Shown: positions 11,584 to 23,164, numbered from the stretch's first letter. The stretch is 64,000 nucleotides of DNA from Smallanthus sonchifolius (GCA_023525975.1 CM042039.1:16212501-16276500); one strand, 5' to 3'. The notes: generated by a model from the sequence alone, not told the origin. Program-made: numbers and translations.

Positions 11584-13542
11584 AACTCCCTCTTAACTAT
11601 AGCATCAAATTCTATCTATCACTAGCACTGATATTCATCAGTTTACAAAGAATGTCCTAACAGACTCCCTCTAAACTAATGACATCACGTATCTTCTAGC
11701 GAGACTTGATCTTCTGGCATTCCACTTGAGATCTTCAAATCTTCAAACTTCAGTCTTCAGTTTTCGAGTGATGACAAACCCGACTCCCTCTTAACTGTAG
11801 CTTTCATTGTAGACCAAACCAAGTTCTTCAATAAGAACCAACTAACCCAACACAACTCATTATAGTTCATCCTCTCAGCAGTAGCAACCTCCACCCTGAC
11901 TTAGAATTCCTCCAAATCAGCTGGCATATGATAGAGGGTTTGAATTTCCAATAACCTGCATCAAACTAATCAACTCTTATAGGAATTCCAGTAAGATAAA
12001 CTTTAGTCTTCACACCAGATGTGTCCAACTCTATACTGTATCTTCACGAGTCAACCAAATTCCCGAAGATGTTCATTTCCAATTTCCCCTTTCAATGTAA
12101 GCTTCTCCTGACTAGACCAGAAACAAGGGAACGTTTCCTCTCTCCTTAGAAAATGATAAAAGGTTCCATCTTCAACTAATAATCCAATGAATATCCAGCT
12201 TTATCTTGAAAACATACGATAGAATCAAACACAAAATCATGCTCAGCAGTGATCACCTTATATCCAAAGTCCAACATTCTTCAATTAGATCTTCATTCCT
12301 GGTTCACACCTCCTAATCTGTATACATTAACCGCGGTGAAGTTCCATAACTAGGTTGTCTATCTGGATTCCGCCCAGATCCCAAGTGAGAAATCCCATCA
12401 TAATTGAATCACATCAAATCTTGAACACAGGCTTGACCAATGAGCTCGAAAAATATAGTTTACACAAGAAATCACGGTTGATGATACATCCCCCCTATTT
12501 CTCTGTAAACTATGACCAGCTTCATCATCACTTCACTCAAATCCTCAAAAAGCACAAGTAGCCAACTCCAGGATTTTATTCTTTTATTCCTTTGCAAAGA
12601 TCCAAAATAGCAAATCTTTGGGTTCAAGTTGTTCCAGTATTTATCCCCTATTAAATAAGTATCCCGGATACTCGTAGCCTTCATATTCAGGTTTGAATAC
12701 CTAAACAAGATTATTCTTTTTCCGAAAGACCCAAAGCAGCCACATCTTCACAAATAGAACGAGACCTTTAGCCGATGACGACCCAATTGCTCCCATTAGT
12801 TCTTCATTCATACCTTATTAAATAAGTATCCCGGATACTCGTAGCCTACATTTTCAGGTATGGACACTTAAACAATGTATGACAAGTGGTATCATCCAAC
12901 AAAAATCTCGTCCGTGTTTCGCCATACCACATCTTATAGAAATTTGGGTCCGGAAAAACAAAATTACTATCTTCTCAAAAATGGCCTGAAACACGCGTAC
13001 AAATGATCCCTAAAAAATTTGGCCAAGAAGTGTTTTCCTGCCAAATTTTTTTTTTAAATCCTAGATGCTAGTTCATGCGTACTTAGTAACTACGCACATA
13101 AAGGGTGTTCATGCGTATTTAGTAAATATGCAAAGCCAAGTACCCATGCGTACTTGTTAAGTGCGCAGAGAAATGCTCTTGCGTACTTAGCTAAGTACGC
13201 AGGTCACTTCTCATGCGTACTTACTAAGTACGCAGGGCTAACGCATGCGTACTTAGCAAGTACGCAGAAATGGTGATTCTGCGTACTTGTTCAGTACAGC
13301 AGTGTTCTTGACGGATCTTGAGAAGAATGCTCGAAAAGTGATGGATCTGAGAAATTAATGCTTCCAAAAGCTTAGAAAACATCATCTAACAAACCCTTAG
13401 CCTTCCAGACACCAAATGAAGTGATAACAAACTTGATTTTAAGGATTTTAGGTCTGAAAAAGTATGAACTTGTGTCTGCTCAAAACCCTAAAAACTCGAA
13501 ACTGGAACACAAATCAACGAACACCGAGGCTCTGATACCACT
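11584..13542 (-). other. element T internal region, noncoding
   Basis: There are no long ORFs. A primer-site complement is at 13529-13540. Seven or so GCGTACTT..AAGTACGC palindromes lie at 13070-13300, that is 230-470 nt after the primer site, as in element B's leader. A direct repeat of about 60 bp containing GTATCCCGGATAC occurs at 12645-12706 and 12818-12875. The short ORFs present are not convincing. Confidence 0.75.
13529..13540 (-). promoter_or_regulatory. primer binding site of element T
   Basis: TGGTATCAGAGC on the minus strand, two bases from the end of the 5' LTR. It is complementary to the 3' end of initiator tRNA-Met. Confidence 0.92.
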
Positions 13543-14015
13543 TGTAGGTCCCGGGAGCCTCGTCGCGCAACGGAGATAACACGGACCTGTTCTGTGATTT
13601 GTGTGGGAACCAAGAAACGAGACAGAGAAACACGAACAAAGACAAAAGATAATGAAACGATACATAATCCATAACAACGAAGTCATCCTGTATTACAAAT
13701 TACATACCGCAGGAGCACATATCTCTCATCTAAGCTCACGATCCAGGGGTCGGGAGAGCTCTTCCCGACCCGGACACCTCTCAACCTAGTTCCAGAGTTC
13801 CACCTACAAATGAAGAAAAGTCTTCTATTTATAGGGGCAGGAACACTACCTGCGTACTTGGCTAAGTACGCAGGGCATTGGTCATGCGTACTTGCTACTA
13901 AGTACGCAGGACCAACTGTAGAATAAGCTAAGTACGAAGGAACACCCTCCTGTGTACTAGCCTAGTACAACGATACATATAATTTTATCTATAGTTACAA
14001 AAACATGCTTCTACA
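13543..14015 (-). repeat. element T 5' LTR (473 bp)
   Basis: On the minus strand it begins TGTAGAAGCATG and ends GGGACCTACA. It is about 32 bp shorter than the 3' LTR through loss of one palindrome unit near 13895. A TATA box (CTATAAATAG, near 13831-13840) lies just downstream of the palindromes. Confidence 0.93.
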
Positions 14016-14020
14016 TCTTG

Positions 14021-15256
14021 CTTATGCTTCTTTTAAGGGTTTCAAAGTTTTTCAATTGGACGTCAAGAGTGCTTTTATGTATTGAAAGGTAAAGGAAGAG
14101 GTATATGTGAAACAGCCACCTGGTTTTGAAGATCTCAAGTTTCCTGAAAAGGTGTTTAAATTGGATAAAGCATTGTATGATCTTCATCAGGCTCCTCGTG
14201 CTTGGTACGAAACTCTGTCAGTGCATTTACTTGAGAATGGATTTGAGCATGGTCAAATTGATTCTACCCTTTTCATAAGAAAAGTAGTGGAAGATTTATT
14301 ACTTGTTAAAATCTATGTTGATGACATAACTTTTGGATTGACGAATGTTGATCTATGTAAAGACTTTGAAAGAGTGATGAAGTTGAAATTCGAGATGAGC
14401 AGCATGGGAGAATTATCGTTCTTTTTGGGTCTTCAGGTTGATCAAAATGAGGATGGTTTTATATTCATCAAACAAAGTATGTTGTTGATATTCTCAAGAA
14501 GTTTGATATGGAAAATGCTTTAACTTTCAACACTCCAATTCTAGTTAATCACAAACTAGATTCTGACCTTAAAGGAAAGAGGTGGATTGTCGATTATACG
14601 GAGGAATGATCGGATCTCTAATGTATCTGACAGCGTCATGTCCAGATATTATGTTCGCAGTATGCTTGTGTTCGAGATTTCAGTCTAAGCCGAAGGAATC
14701 TCATTTGATTGCTGTAAAGCGGATTTTTAGATACTTAAAGGGTAAACCAAGGTTGGGATTATGGTATCCAATTAATTCTGATTTTGATTTTAAAGCTTTT
14801 GCAGAATCAGATTATAGAGGTTGCGGTCTGGACAGAAAATCAACATCTGGTGGTTGTCAATTTCTAGGGAATAGACTTGTGTCCTGGCAATGCAAAAAGC
14901 AAACCTCAGTTGCAATTTCAACATGTGAGGCATAATATATTGCAGCAGCCAGTTGTTGTTCCCAAATCCTATGGATTCAACAGCAGTTGAGGGATTATGG
15001 TTTGAACTTTACAGGGACACCAATGATGGTTGACAACACAGCCACCATGTCGATCACAACAAATCCTGTGAAACATTAAAAAACAAAGCATATAGAGATT
15101 CGACATCATTTTATTCGTGATTGTGCAGAGAAGAAGCTGATTGAGTTAGTGAAAGTTCATATGGATGACAATTTTGCTGACTTATTTACCAAAGCATTCG
15201 ATTGTTCACGGTTTGAATTTCTTACTCAAATGATTGGTATGCTTAGTCCAACATGA
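14021..15256 (+). pseudogene. pol: element A pol, second part: RT palm and RNase H
   Basis: Continues the RT after element T: KVFQLDVKSAFMY, then a stop for a glycine near 14085. The palm with catalytic IYVDDITFG is near 14310, and MGELSFFLGLQVD follows. A frameshift lies near 14490. The RNase H part includes YGGMIGSLMYLTASCPDIMF and KSTSGGCQFLGNRLVSWQCKK. It ends ADLFTKAFDCSRFEFLTQMIGMLSPT with TGA at 15254-15256. A TAA falls at about 14933 and another stop in the NPVKH* segment near 15078. Residue by residue it follows the RT and RNase H of element B. Confidence 0.8.
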
Positions 15257-15841
15257 CAAAGGTTTTTCAAAAGGTTTTTCATGGAAGTTTTTCTTTTAGT
15301 CTTATAGAGTATTTAAAAGTAATTAGTTTTATGCTTTATTTTTAGCTAGTTTTCTTGTTTTCTGAAAAACTCAAACAAATTTGGAAAAGATAAAATCGAC
15401 ACTGCTTGATGTTAGAGAAGAAATGATAGTACATCAGTAGGTGATCACATATTCATGACCATAGATTGACTACCTGGTGTATGTATTTATGATTGTGCTT
15501 ACTTGATTTGATCTAAACTTCTAAAGTCTGCATAAACAGGAGATGATAGCTTCATGACTGCATGGCATTTTATATGTAATCTTTTAATTTTGATATTTGC
15601 ATGTGATTTGAATTGTCAATAGACTAGAAGCATTTTTAGTCCATTAGTAATGTGAAAACATAATGATTTATGTTACAATTGTGATTTGAACCCATGGGAT
15701 GCCGGGTGTGTGTGTTAAAATATCATTATCAGATAAAGAATATGAGACTTTAAGTATTTCTTGAGACCAGTATCAGACTATATTGATTAGCACAATTTTT
15801 CAGTTCACTTTACTACCCATGTCCCGAAAAACATGCAATGT

Positions 15842-16276
15842 AAAGTTGGACTAAGATATGTCTATGACAACTTGTTGGAAAATATACTCACCCTTGGATC
15901 AATTATCTTGATTCCGTTGAATATATCCACATAACAGTTGGATCACTTTACCCAGTATCATTGAGTCAATCGATTCCTTGATCATTCTTATTGTTGATGA
16001 ATTCCATTGGTATAATCTCACTATTACTACTGAATCATGATATTTCATGATTCATATATTCAATGTGAAGTTGAACTAAGATATGTTTCTGAAAACATCT
16101 GTTGGAACATATATTCACCCTTGGATCAGTTATCTTGATTCCATTGAATATATCAAGATAACAGTTGGATCACGTTACCTTATGTCATTGAATCAATCGA
16201 TTCATTGATCAATCTTATTGTTGATGAATTCCATTGGTATAATCTCATTGTTACTACTGAATCATGATATTTCATC
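15842..16276 (+). repeat. tandem duplication, about 225 bp period, two copies
   Basis: Both copies contain 'actaagatatg', 'cacccttggatca', 'ttatcttgattcc', 'cagttggatca', 'tgttgatgaattccattgg' and 'gaatcatgatatttcat' in the same order. Confidence 0.85.
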
Positions 16277-17266
16277 TAAAACCAAGCTATATGAATCATT
16301 TGATTCAGAATCATTCTGATTCTATATATCCTTCGGGATCTTATCCTTTTTCTGTGCAAATTGAGATAGTTTCATCCTGGAAATTGATCTAAACTTTGCA
16401 TAAGTCTCAATATGTCTTGAAGATAGTGCAATTTACATTTTGGTTCGCATATTTGTGGGGTACACATTGTTTTCATATAAATGGTACTAACTCACAAGAA
16501 CGTGGGATAAAAACACTTGTAGTTTCAAATCTTATAATGCTGACAACTTGAATTGACATGTAGTATATTGCAAATTCGGTATGAATAAGTTAGCATGTCA
16601 TGATCTGATCATGTTTACTTTGAAGTTTATCGCGTATCATTTCATGAATTTCTGAATATTTGAAAAAGATATGAAAAAGTAATGGATATTAAAGGTCAAT
16701 ATTCAAAGAAGATGAAAAAGAAAGACGTGATATCTGTGAGTTGTTAGTGTTTGGATAGAAATTTCAAAAGATTTGATAGTTTCTAAAAATATGATGTGTT
16801 AGGTCTGAGAAATTGTTTGCTGAGATATCATAGAATGTTGCACAAATTGTTTGTTTGCGGAGCCAAGTATCTGTGAAAATGCAGAATTCCATAGGTCAAC
16901 CCTTAGATCTGCTAGGGATTTTATATTCAGAATGGGTATGTGATACATCAAAGATACTGATATGATCTTCTTACTCGCAGTGTTCGACCAAAAATATGTG
17001 ATTCTGTATGTATAGATAAAAACCAAAAAGATTTTATTTTTTAGTTGTTTATCGATTTACTGCTTTAATTCATTTAGAAAAAGTACAAAAAGATTTTACT
17101 TGTTCTTTTAGTTTTAGAAGAAAAATCTAAAAATATTTTGTTTCTATCTTCCATGAAAAATTCTTAATTATTTTGGATTAAGATGTTACAGGTTGCAAGA
17201 TGGTCGGAATGTCAGAAAGAAGTAAAAAGTGATAAATCTCAAATTTTTTGGCTAAGTGTGGAATAG

Positions 17267-17358
17267 GCGAACTTGGCATGTTCGCTTAACATGTTCGCCT
17301 GGGGGAGAACTTGTTAAGTTCGCTTGAATTTAGCGAACTTAACCTGTTGAGTATATAA
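17267..17358 (+). promoter_or_regulatory. internal promoter candidate: palindromes plus TATA (element A)
   Basis: GCGAACTTGGCATGTTCGC (17267-17285) and GAGAACTTGTTAAGTTCGC (about 17305-17323), with a third half-site, precede GTATATAAAG (TATA about 17352-17358). This is about 600 nt upstream of the ORF3 ATG. B has the matching layout at 46609-46738. Palindromes then TATA is the same order as in the LTR promoters of A, B, C and T. Confidence 0.5.
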
Positions 17359-17522
17359 AGGATTCAGCGAACATGACCATTTCACTCATTTCTTGACTTT
17401 TGCGAACTTGTCGAGCGAATTTGGCTAACTTGATCATTTTTCATCTGACTTTGATCTCTGTTATTGAGGGTGGTTAAGTGTTCTTGTATTTTGATCAAAA
17501 TTCATTTGCGAATTAAGAAAAG

Positions 17523-17958
17523 GTAACTTCACATCATTCCATCCATCAATTCGTTCGGAATCATAATTTGCATATCGAGTTTCATACACAGTTTGTCGCC
17601 ATGAATGTTCATCATCAATCGTTGTATAAAAAGTGAAATTGGGTGTTAATATCTCATAATCGAGTGTTGGTGAATCATAGTGTGTGATTGATTTGAGGTT
17701 ATAACATCAACATGGTTGAATTTGATTTTTGTGACTGTTCGAAGGATTAGGCGAACATGCTCAGGCGAACTTAACAAGTTCGCCTCTTGCAACTCTAAGA
17801 GAACTTGTTAAGTTTGCCTAGGGGAACAGAGGTGTAAGGACTTGGCAATTTTTCAAAATTTTTCAAAGTTAATTTTTTTTCTTTCTTTTGTTTTTTTTTA
17901 TTTTTATGTTTGTTTTATTTTTGAAAATTTGTCATTGTCTAATCATATCCTTGAGCAG
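17523..17958 (+). other. candidate leader intron ahead of ORF3 (element A)
   Basis: Donor AAAAG|GTAACT at 17522/17523. A branch-like GTCTAAT near 17937 and acceptor TTGAGCAG end at 17958, leaving ATC before the ORF3 ATG at 17962. The T-rich stretch before the acceptor (about 17870-17930) is a normal polypyrimidine tract. Inside is a second palindrome cluster (17765-17818). B has the same context, but its acceptor reads GCAC, not GCAG. Confidence 0.4.
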
Positions 17959-17961
17959 ATC

Positions 17962-20897
17962 ATGGATCGTCGTGTCGAATACAAACATAATCAGGTGGCG
18001 TTACTTGATCTGGAACTGGCTGAAGCAACAAATTATCAGGAGATTATTAATTTTTTAAATCGATCAAGAATATGTGTTACTATTTCTGCTAATCCGCATA
18101 TTAGTCTGGTGTATATTCAACAATTTTGGGAGACAACTCATCAGGATACCGATGTTGATCCACACGTGATTCGGGCCATAGTGAATAATCAAGAGATTGC
18201 AATTTCAATACAAGACATTCGCGCAGCTTTGATCTTAGGAGGAGTGAATGACGACCCAATCAATATACCAAATACTTTGATCATGGGTTGTTTCCAAAGA
18301 ATGGGTTATCGAGGACGGCCAAATGATTCACAAGCTCGTAAAGGGGGTCTGGTTGGTCAATGGAGATACTTCATGTATGTCATAATTCAGTGTTTATCTC
18401 CCAGAAAAGCTGGAACGGATGGATTAAAGACATATTTATAAGCTGCTATGGTGGCTTTGACGTTGAATAGACTATTCAACTTTGCTCTATATATCTACAG
18501 AGAGTTGGTGATGCAAATTACACCACCTGAGGGTCAGGGTTTCTTAATGTACCCTCAATTCTTGCAGGTTATCTTGAATCATTTGATTCCTAATTTGCCA
18601 CCGGTGAATCCAAGATTGAATTTAACTCCAATGACAAAGAGGATCTTTACAGATTGTATGAATATCAAACAGCAGAATCCTGTTTTAATTCCAGTTGCTA
18701 CACCATTGTTTGGGCACATAATCAACCCTGCTTATGTTGCACTGCCAAACAATAATTGGATACATGATGATGCTTCTTTGGAATTACCTCCAAATGATAA
18801 TCAAGATGAGGAGGAAGAGGAAGGTGCTGATTCTGAAGATGAAGAGACTGAAAGTGATGATGATGGTAATGATGATAATGAGAATGATGATGGTAATGAT
18901 GGTGATGAGAATGCTGATGGTGATGATGATAGTGATTATGATGATGATGGTGGTAATGATGGAGGTGATGTGAATGTTGAAATTAATGAAGCTCATGTTG
19001 AACAAGTGGAAGTTGAAGAGACGAGTACCAGTTCTTCTGATTCTGGTGATGACGAAAGTTCCAAGGACTTTAGTCCTGAACATTATGCCCGGTTGGCTAA
19101 AGTTCCTAGGGTTCCTAAAAAGATGTATGATAATCGTCAAAGGTCTCTAGGGAAGAAAAAGGTGAATCTTCCAAGACGCAAGTCTGTTAGGGGTCCTCCT
19201 CCCAATACAGTACTTGGTAAAAGGAAATTACAAGATGAAACATCTAGTTCTGAGGATGATGAAACTCATGTAGCCAAAGGACCTAAATTGATGGGTTCAG
19301 ATATTAATAATGCTCAATCTGCAATGGATAGAGAGTTTGTTGATTCTTTGATCGTAACTCCTATTCCTTCTCAATCTCCTAGTACTTAGGTGATCCCTAC
19401 TGTATCTAAATCACAAGATGAGGCTGGTCCGTCTACAAGAGATGTTAGTGATGAACGAATACAAGCCTTGGAAACACAGGTTTCAGGCTTACAATCTCAG
19501 GTAAATGATTTGCTTGCTAGAGAAGTCCAACGTGCTCAGACTATTAATGATCAAAACAAGGTGCTTGCAGAGATGCAGATCCTTGTTAATCATCTGGTTG
19601 AGCGTCTTGAAACTCAGGGGGGAAGGCTCAGAAAGATAAAACTACTAGTCACAGTATTGGTATTTAGAAGAATCCAGATGATGATGATGAACCAAGTGCT
19701 GGTGATGGTTTGGGTGAGCGTCAACACGCTGCATCTAATCCTTCATTAAATTAGGGGGAGTCAGAGGTTATTGTGAAAGCCAATATGATGACTAGTGGTA
19801 ACAATGAAGCTAATGATGCTGACATGTTAGATAATTCTTTGTTCTTTGAACATTATGATATGGATGAAGCTGACAAAATTGAATGTTTGATAGATTTGGA
19901 TGATCTTTCTGATGATGATGATGATATAAAAGAAGAAGGGTTAGAGGAAGGAGAGATTGTTGAGGTAGAGGTGGAGTGTGATAATCAGAAAGTAGTTTAC
20001 GAAGGGTGTGAAGGTTTAATTAATACGGATGTTTTTGAAGATGATGTAATTCCTGAAGAGTTATCAGAAGGAGCTGCAGAATCTGATGAATTTGATCCTA
20101 ATCAAGATAAACAAAACCCAGACTCTTCTGAAAGTCTGCCTAAAGATACTGAGATGTACAAGAATACAGGTATGACAAAGGCACAATGGGTGGAGATGGT
20201 GAAGAGCTGGAGAGATAATTTACCAGTTGTACCAGTACAAAAGCAGAGATATGTAAACAAAGACAAATGCTCAGGCATGATAATAAGTTGGTTTTATGAG
20301 GCTGAGTTCAAGTTATTCGCTTTGAAAAGATCAGATGGAGTTCATTATTTGAAGCCAAGGCTTAAATACTTTAATTCTTTACCGAGATGTGAAGTCAATT
20401 GGTTATCAACTAAGCCCTTGATTAACAGATCGAATAATGGAATAGCTGACTCGATTACGAATTTGATAAGAATGGAAGGAGGGTCTGGAAAGTATGAAAG
20501 ACTGAAACCACAACAAGGAAAGAGAATAAAAGAAGTAGATCCTGTTACTCAAAAGGTGACATACAAATTTAAACCTGTGAGATCAGTACCAAAGATTCCA
20601 TTGAAACTGATTACCTATGATTATTTGCATGATCTTAAATGGTGGTACGTGAATGTGTTTACGGGTGAAGCAGTGATAGAAGACTTGAGTGGCAAGGTTA
20701 TAGTGAGATTCTTTGATGCTATGAATCTTGTTAACTTCTCAAGGTCTGATCAGAAGATGCTGAAGCGAAGAGAGATCATGTATACCGATGAAAGCAGAGA
20801 GCAGGCGTTACAATATAAGAAGGTGTTGTATGGGTGTTTGAAACACGGGATATGTGCAGGGAGTTCGTTGCCGAAGAATTGGAAGAACAAGACTTGA
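17962..20897 (+). pseudogene. element A ORF3 (third, 'env-position' ORF), broken
   Basis: Start chosen at ATG 17962 because B's ORF3 aligns from the equivalent ATG and the upstream extension is only polypyrimidine-tract translation. Layout: a globular N-terminal domain (YQEIINFLNRSRICVTISAN, then QFWETT) to about 18760; a very acidic D/N/E run (about 18805-18975); basic and serine-rich linkers; a coiled-coil heptad segment (RIQALETQVSGLQSQVND, about 19455-19610); a second acidic segment; and a C-terminal domain (KLFALKRSDGVHYLKPRLKY, then DLKWWYVNVFTGE) to TGA at 20895. Breaks: TAA 18439, TAG 19387, a frameshift at the G-run near 19620, TAG 19665 and TAG 19752. The last two stops match stops in B. 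The family is known in Asteraceae Copia elements; its function is unknown. I see no membrane span or signal peptide, so it is not a classical envelope. Confidence 0.7.
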
Positions 20898-20930
20898 AGA
20901 TAAAGACCAAGCTGTTGTTAAGGGGGAGTC

Positions 20931-21305
20931 TGTTGGAACATGTTTTGTGACAACAAGCCTTGTAATATAATAGTCTTTATGTTTAATGTTTTGTTTGTTT
21001 TGTATTGTAATTACTTAAGTTTGCACAGGCGAACTTAGTATGTCCGCCTGATATAGTTGGAACTAAAAGTGGCGAACATATTAAGTTCGCCTGATTCAGT
21101 TTGTATTGTCTATAAATAGTTCAAGAGTTGTTATCATTTGTAACTTCTGTATTTTCTAGAACTACTTTGTGTGTACTGTTTACTAATGAATACAAGGAGC
21201 TTTTTATGATATCTTGTCTTGTGTGATTGTATTGCGTGTGTGAGTGTTCGAGACATACGTATACATAAGGATTCCGCACTTCGTGTACGTATCACGTGTT
21301 TTACA
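20931..21305 (+). repeat. element A 3' LTR (375 bp)
   Basis: Follows polypurine tract AAGGGGGAGTC (20920-20930). It begins TGTTGGAACATGTTTTGTGA and ends CACGTGTTTTACA. Palindromes GCGAACTTAGTATGTCCGCC (21029-21048) and GCGAACATATTAAGTTCGCC (21072-21091) lie 20-80 bp before the TATA box TATAAATAG (21111-21119). Its first 25 bp resemble the LTR starts of B and T. Confidence 0.85.
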
Positions 21306-22350
21306 GCAGAGATCGATCGTTAGACATGCTGGGACATACATTAAAATCACATTACTTTTTAACAAATATTATTTTTAAATAAATAAATTAGAATTTTATT
21401 TATTTAATTACGAATGCTACAATAATAGTTTCATATAACGCTTTGAACTTACAAGTTTATATCAAACTTTTGACGACTTATATTTTTCTACATAAAATGA
21501 CAACCTTTTCCACATTTAACAAGACCCGATGAACATTTGGCCTAGCCTTAGACATTTTGCATACTATTAATTCAAGATCATACTTTTCACACTAGGTTAA
21601 CTTGTGATTTGAGAATCATTTGTGCTTCATATTTGCTCGGGCTATCCACACAACATATACAAGTGAGTTTACATAGCCCCTTTTACACTATTTACATTTT
21701 TGGGGTGGAACATGAGTACAATTATACAATGTTTACGAACTACATAATACAATTCCACCCTACATTCATGTGTGCAATTTGAGCCTTATGCTTGAGTACT
21801 AGGTGTGCAAACTACAATCTGTGAGCAATTTGCAAGTGCAATCATTAACTACACAAGCCGATGCTTAACAATGATAGATCTATTGTGTCTGACAAACCCA
21901 CCCAGTTAGGGTGATTGTTACTGACAACACAATTTGTTTTTGCGTGCAAGTTACAAATGTTTGATTGTACAACTTGGTTTCACAATAGTAACTCTGCATT
22001 TTTGTCTTATTAACCATGATATGTATTGATTGTATACACACAACACCTTGATTCCATTTAGAGTCAAAACCTATGTATGCTCACCAACTTTTTAGTTGAC
22101 CTCATTTTCATCATGTTTCAGGTACAAACGTTTCAGTTGATCAAGTTTGCTTCACTTAGGTTGTGGACCTAGTTAATTGAATAAAATGAATATGTTATGT
22201 ATTTAAAAGTTCTTGTATTGTTGAATTTGGTTTGTTGGAGTTTTGAATGGAAATGTAACGCTTTAATATATTACAATTTAGTCAACCATGTGCTCATGAA
22301 CAGTCTACATGTCCCGCCCCGATGTTTCCTCCGTCGGTTGGGGTATGACA
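21306..22350 (+). mobile_element. Gypsy LTR, 3' kilobase only
   Basis: Matches the last kilobase of the LTR at 4864-7546, for example 'gacaaacccacccag', 'caccaactttttagttgacctc', 'ggttgtggacctagttaatt' and 'catgtcccgccccgatgtttcc', ending GTTGGGGTATGACA at 22350. It sits between element A's 3' LTR and Copia C's RT. Either A inserted into this LTR, or its 5' part was deleted. No coding sequence. Confidence 0.75.
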
Positions 22351-23157
22351 CTTATCATATCTTAACGTAAATTTATGAAGGATTTGCTGACTGAGTTTCC
22401 GACAGACGATGTTTCTTCTGTTTCGTCTCCTTTGCCTTTATATTTACAACTCAAGCTCAACGAAGGTCAAGTTCTTGATGATCCTTTGGCCTATCGTCGA
22501 CTTGTTGGTAAACTCAATTATCTCACTCATACTCGCCCTGATCTTGCTTTTGCGGTTCAGTTTCTCAGCCAGTTTATGAGTGATCCGTGTGTTCCTCATT
22601 GGGATGATGCGTGGCATACTCTTCGGTATGTCAAAGGCACTTGTTCTCAAGGGTTGTTCTTTAATGATGATCCTAATATGTCTTTATCTGCTTATTGTGA
22701 TTCGGATTGGGTAGCTTGTCCTAATACTCGACGTTCTGTCAGTGGCTATTTCATTTCTCTTGGAGGCAGTCCTATTTCTTGGAAATCCAAGAAGCAAGCT
22801 ACTGTTTCCCTAAGTTCTGCTGAAGCTGAATATCGTTCTCTTCGTCGTGTCACACAGGAACTTGCTTGGCTGACTCAGTTGTTTGTGGAGTTTAGGATTG
22901 ATAATCTTACTCCCGTTCCTCTCAAATATGACAGTCAGGCGGCCATTCATATTGCTAAGAATCTAGTTTTTCATGAACGAACTAAGCATATGGAGTTGGA
23001 TTGTCATTTTGTCCGAGAGAAGCTTCAAGCCGGTTTGATTCTGCTTTCTCATACACGGACTTCTAATCAACTTGCGGATTTATTCACTAAGAGTTTGGTT
23101 GGTCAACCGCATTCAACTATCATTTCCATGTTGGGGTTGTATACGCCTCTAACTTGA
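22351..23157 (+). pseudogene. pol: Copia C pol, C-terminal RT and RNase H
   Basis: A 5'-truncated Copia pol, cut by the Gypsy LTR ending at 22350. From about 22375 one open frame reads to TGA 23155-23157. It has the RT tail RLVGKLNYLTHTRPDLAFAV, thumb residues, then RNase H with YCDSDWVACP (about 22695), SWKSKKQATVSLSSAEAEY (about 22775) and a final QLADLFTKSL motif (about 23070). The frame is clean, so this remnant is younger or better kept than A. The lineage differs from A and B (HTRPDLAFAV against ASRPDIMFAV), perhaps Ale- or Ivana-like. Protease, integrase and the catalytic RT residues are not present. Confidence 0.85.
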
Positions 23158-23164
23158 GGGGGCG

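Larger units (their letters stand above)
11079..14015 (-). mobile_element. Element T: complete non-autonomous LTR element
   Basis: Complete 2937-bp insertion flanked by TCTTG at 11074-11078 and 14016-14020. Read on the minus strand: 5' LTR (13543-14015), primer site TGGTATCAGAGC (13529-13540), about 1.95 kb of noncoding internal DNA, purine tract GTTAAGAGGGAGTT (11584-11597), then 3' LTR (11079-11583). There is no gag or pol. Its LTR start (TGTAGAAGCATG), LTR end (GGGACCTACA) and primer region resemble element B, so B-like elements probably supply its proteins. It interrupts the RT of A, whose two halves join perfectly once T and one TSD copy are removed. Confidence 0.93.
15257..17961 (+). 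other. element A spacer between RNase H and ORF3
   Basis: Noncoding but with blocks shared with B: GAAATGATAGTACATCAG (15420-15437), TGTGATTTGAACCCATG (about 15681), and a 'cacaagaacgtgg...tagtttcaaatcttataat' block (about 16494-16540). A segment of about 210 bp is tandemly duplicated (15842-16050 and 16067-16276) and single-copy in B. The 3' end holds palindromes, a TATA box and a candidate leader intron, listed separately. Confidence 0.6.
7547..21305 (+). mobile_element. Element A: 5'-truncated Sirevirus-like Copia
   Basis: Order: gag C-terminal part, protease, integrase, reverse transcriptase, RNase H, a 2.7 kb noncoding spacer, ORF3, polypurine tract AAGGGGGAGTC (20920-20930) and 3' LTR (20931-21305). 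The Copia order (integrase before RT) and an extra ORF after RNase H place it with Sirevirus-type elements. The 5' LTR, primer site and N-terminal gag are missing, replaced by the Gypsy LTR ending at 7546. Element T is inserted at 11079-14015. Many stops and frameshifts make it non-functional. It is the diverged sister of complete element B. Confidence 0.85.

Noticed and set aside
17842..17961. Hydrophobic N-terminal extension of ORF3 in element A, looking like a signal peptide or membrane anchor
   Set aside because: It is translation of a T-rich tract just before an AG|ATCATGG acceptor, and element B has no equivalent. ORF3 is taken to start at 17962.
18734..19140. Methionine-rich and isoleucine-rich ORFs on both strands
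   Set aside because: Shadows of the GAT/GAA acidic repeat of ORF3.
7547..21305. Element A as an intact element with a 5' LTR at 4864-7546
   Set aside because: That LTR is Gypsy type, no primer site follows it, and it joins the middle of gag.
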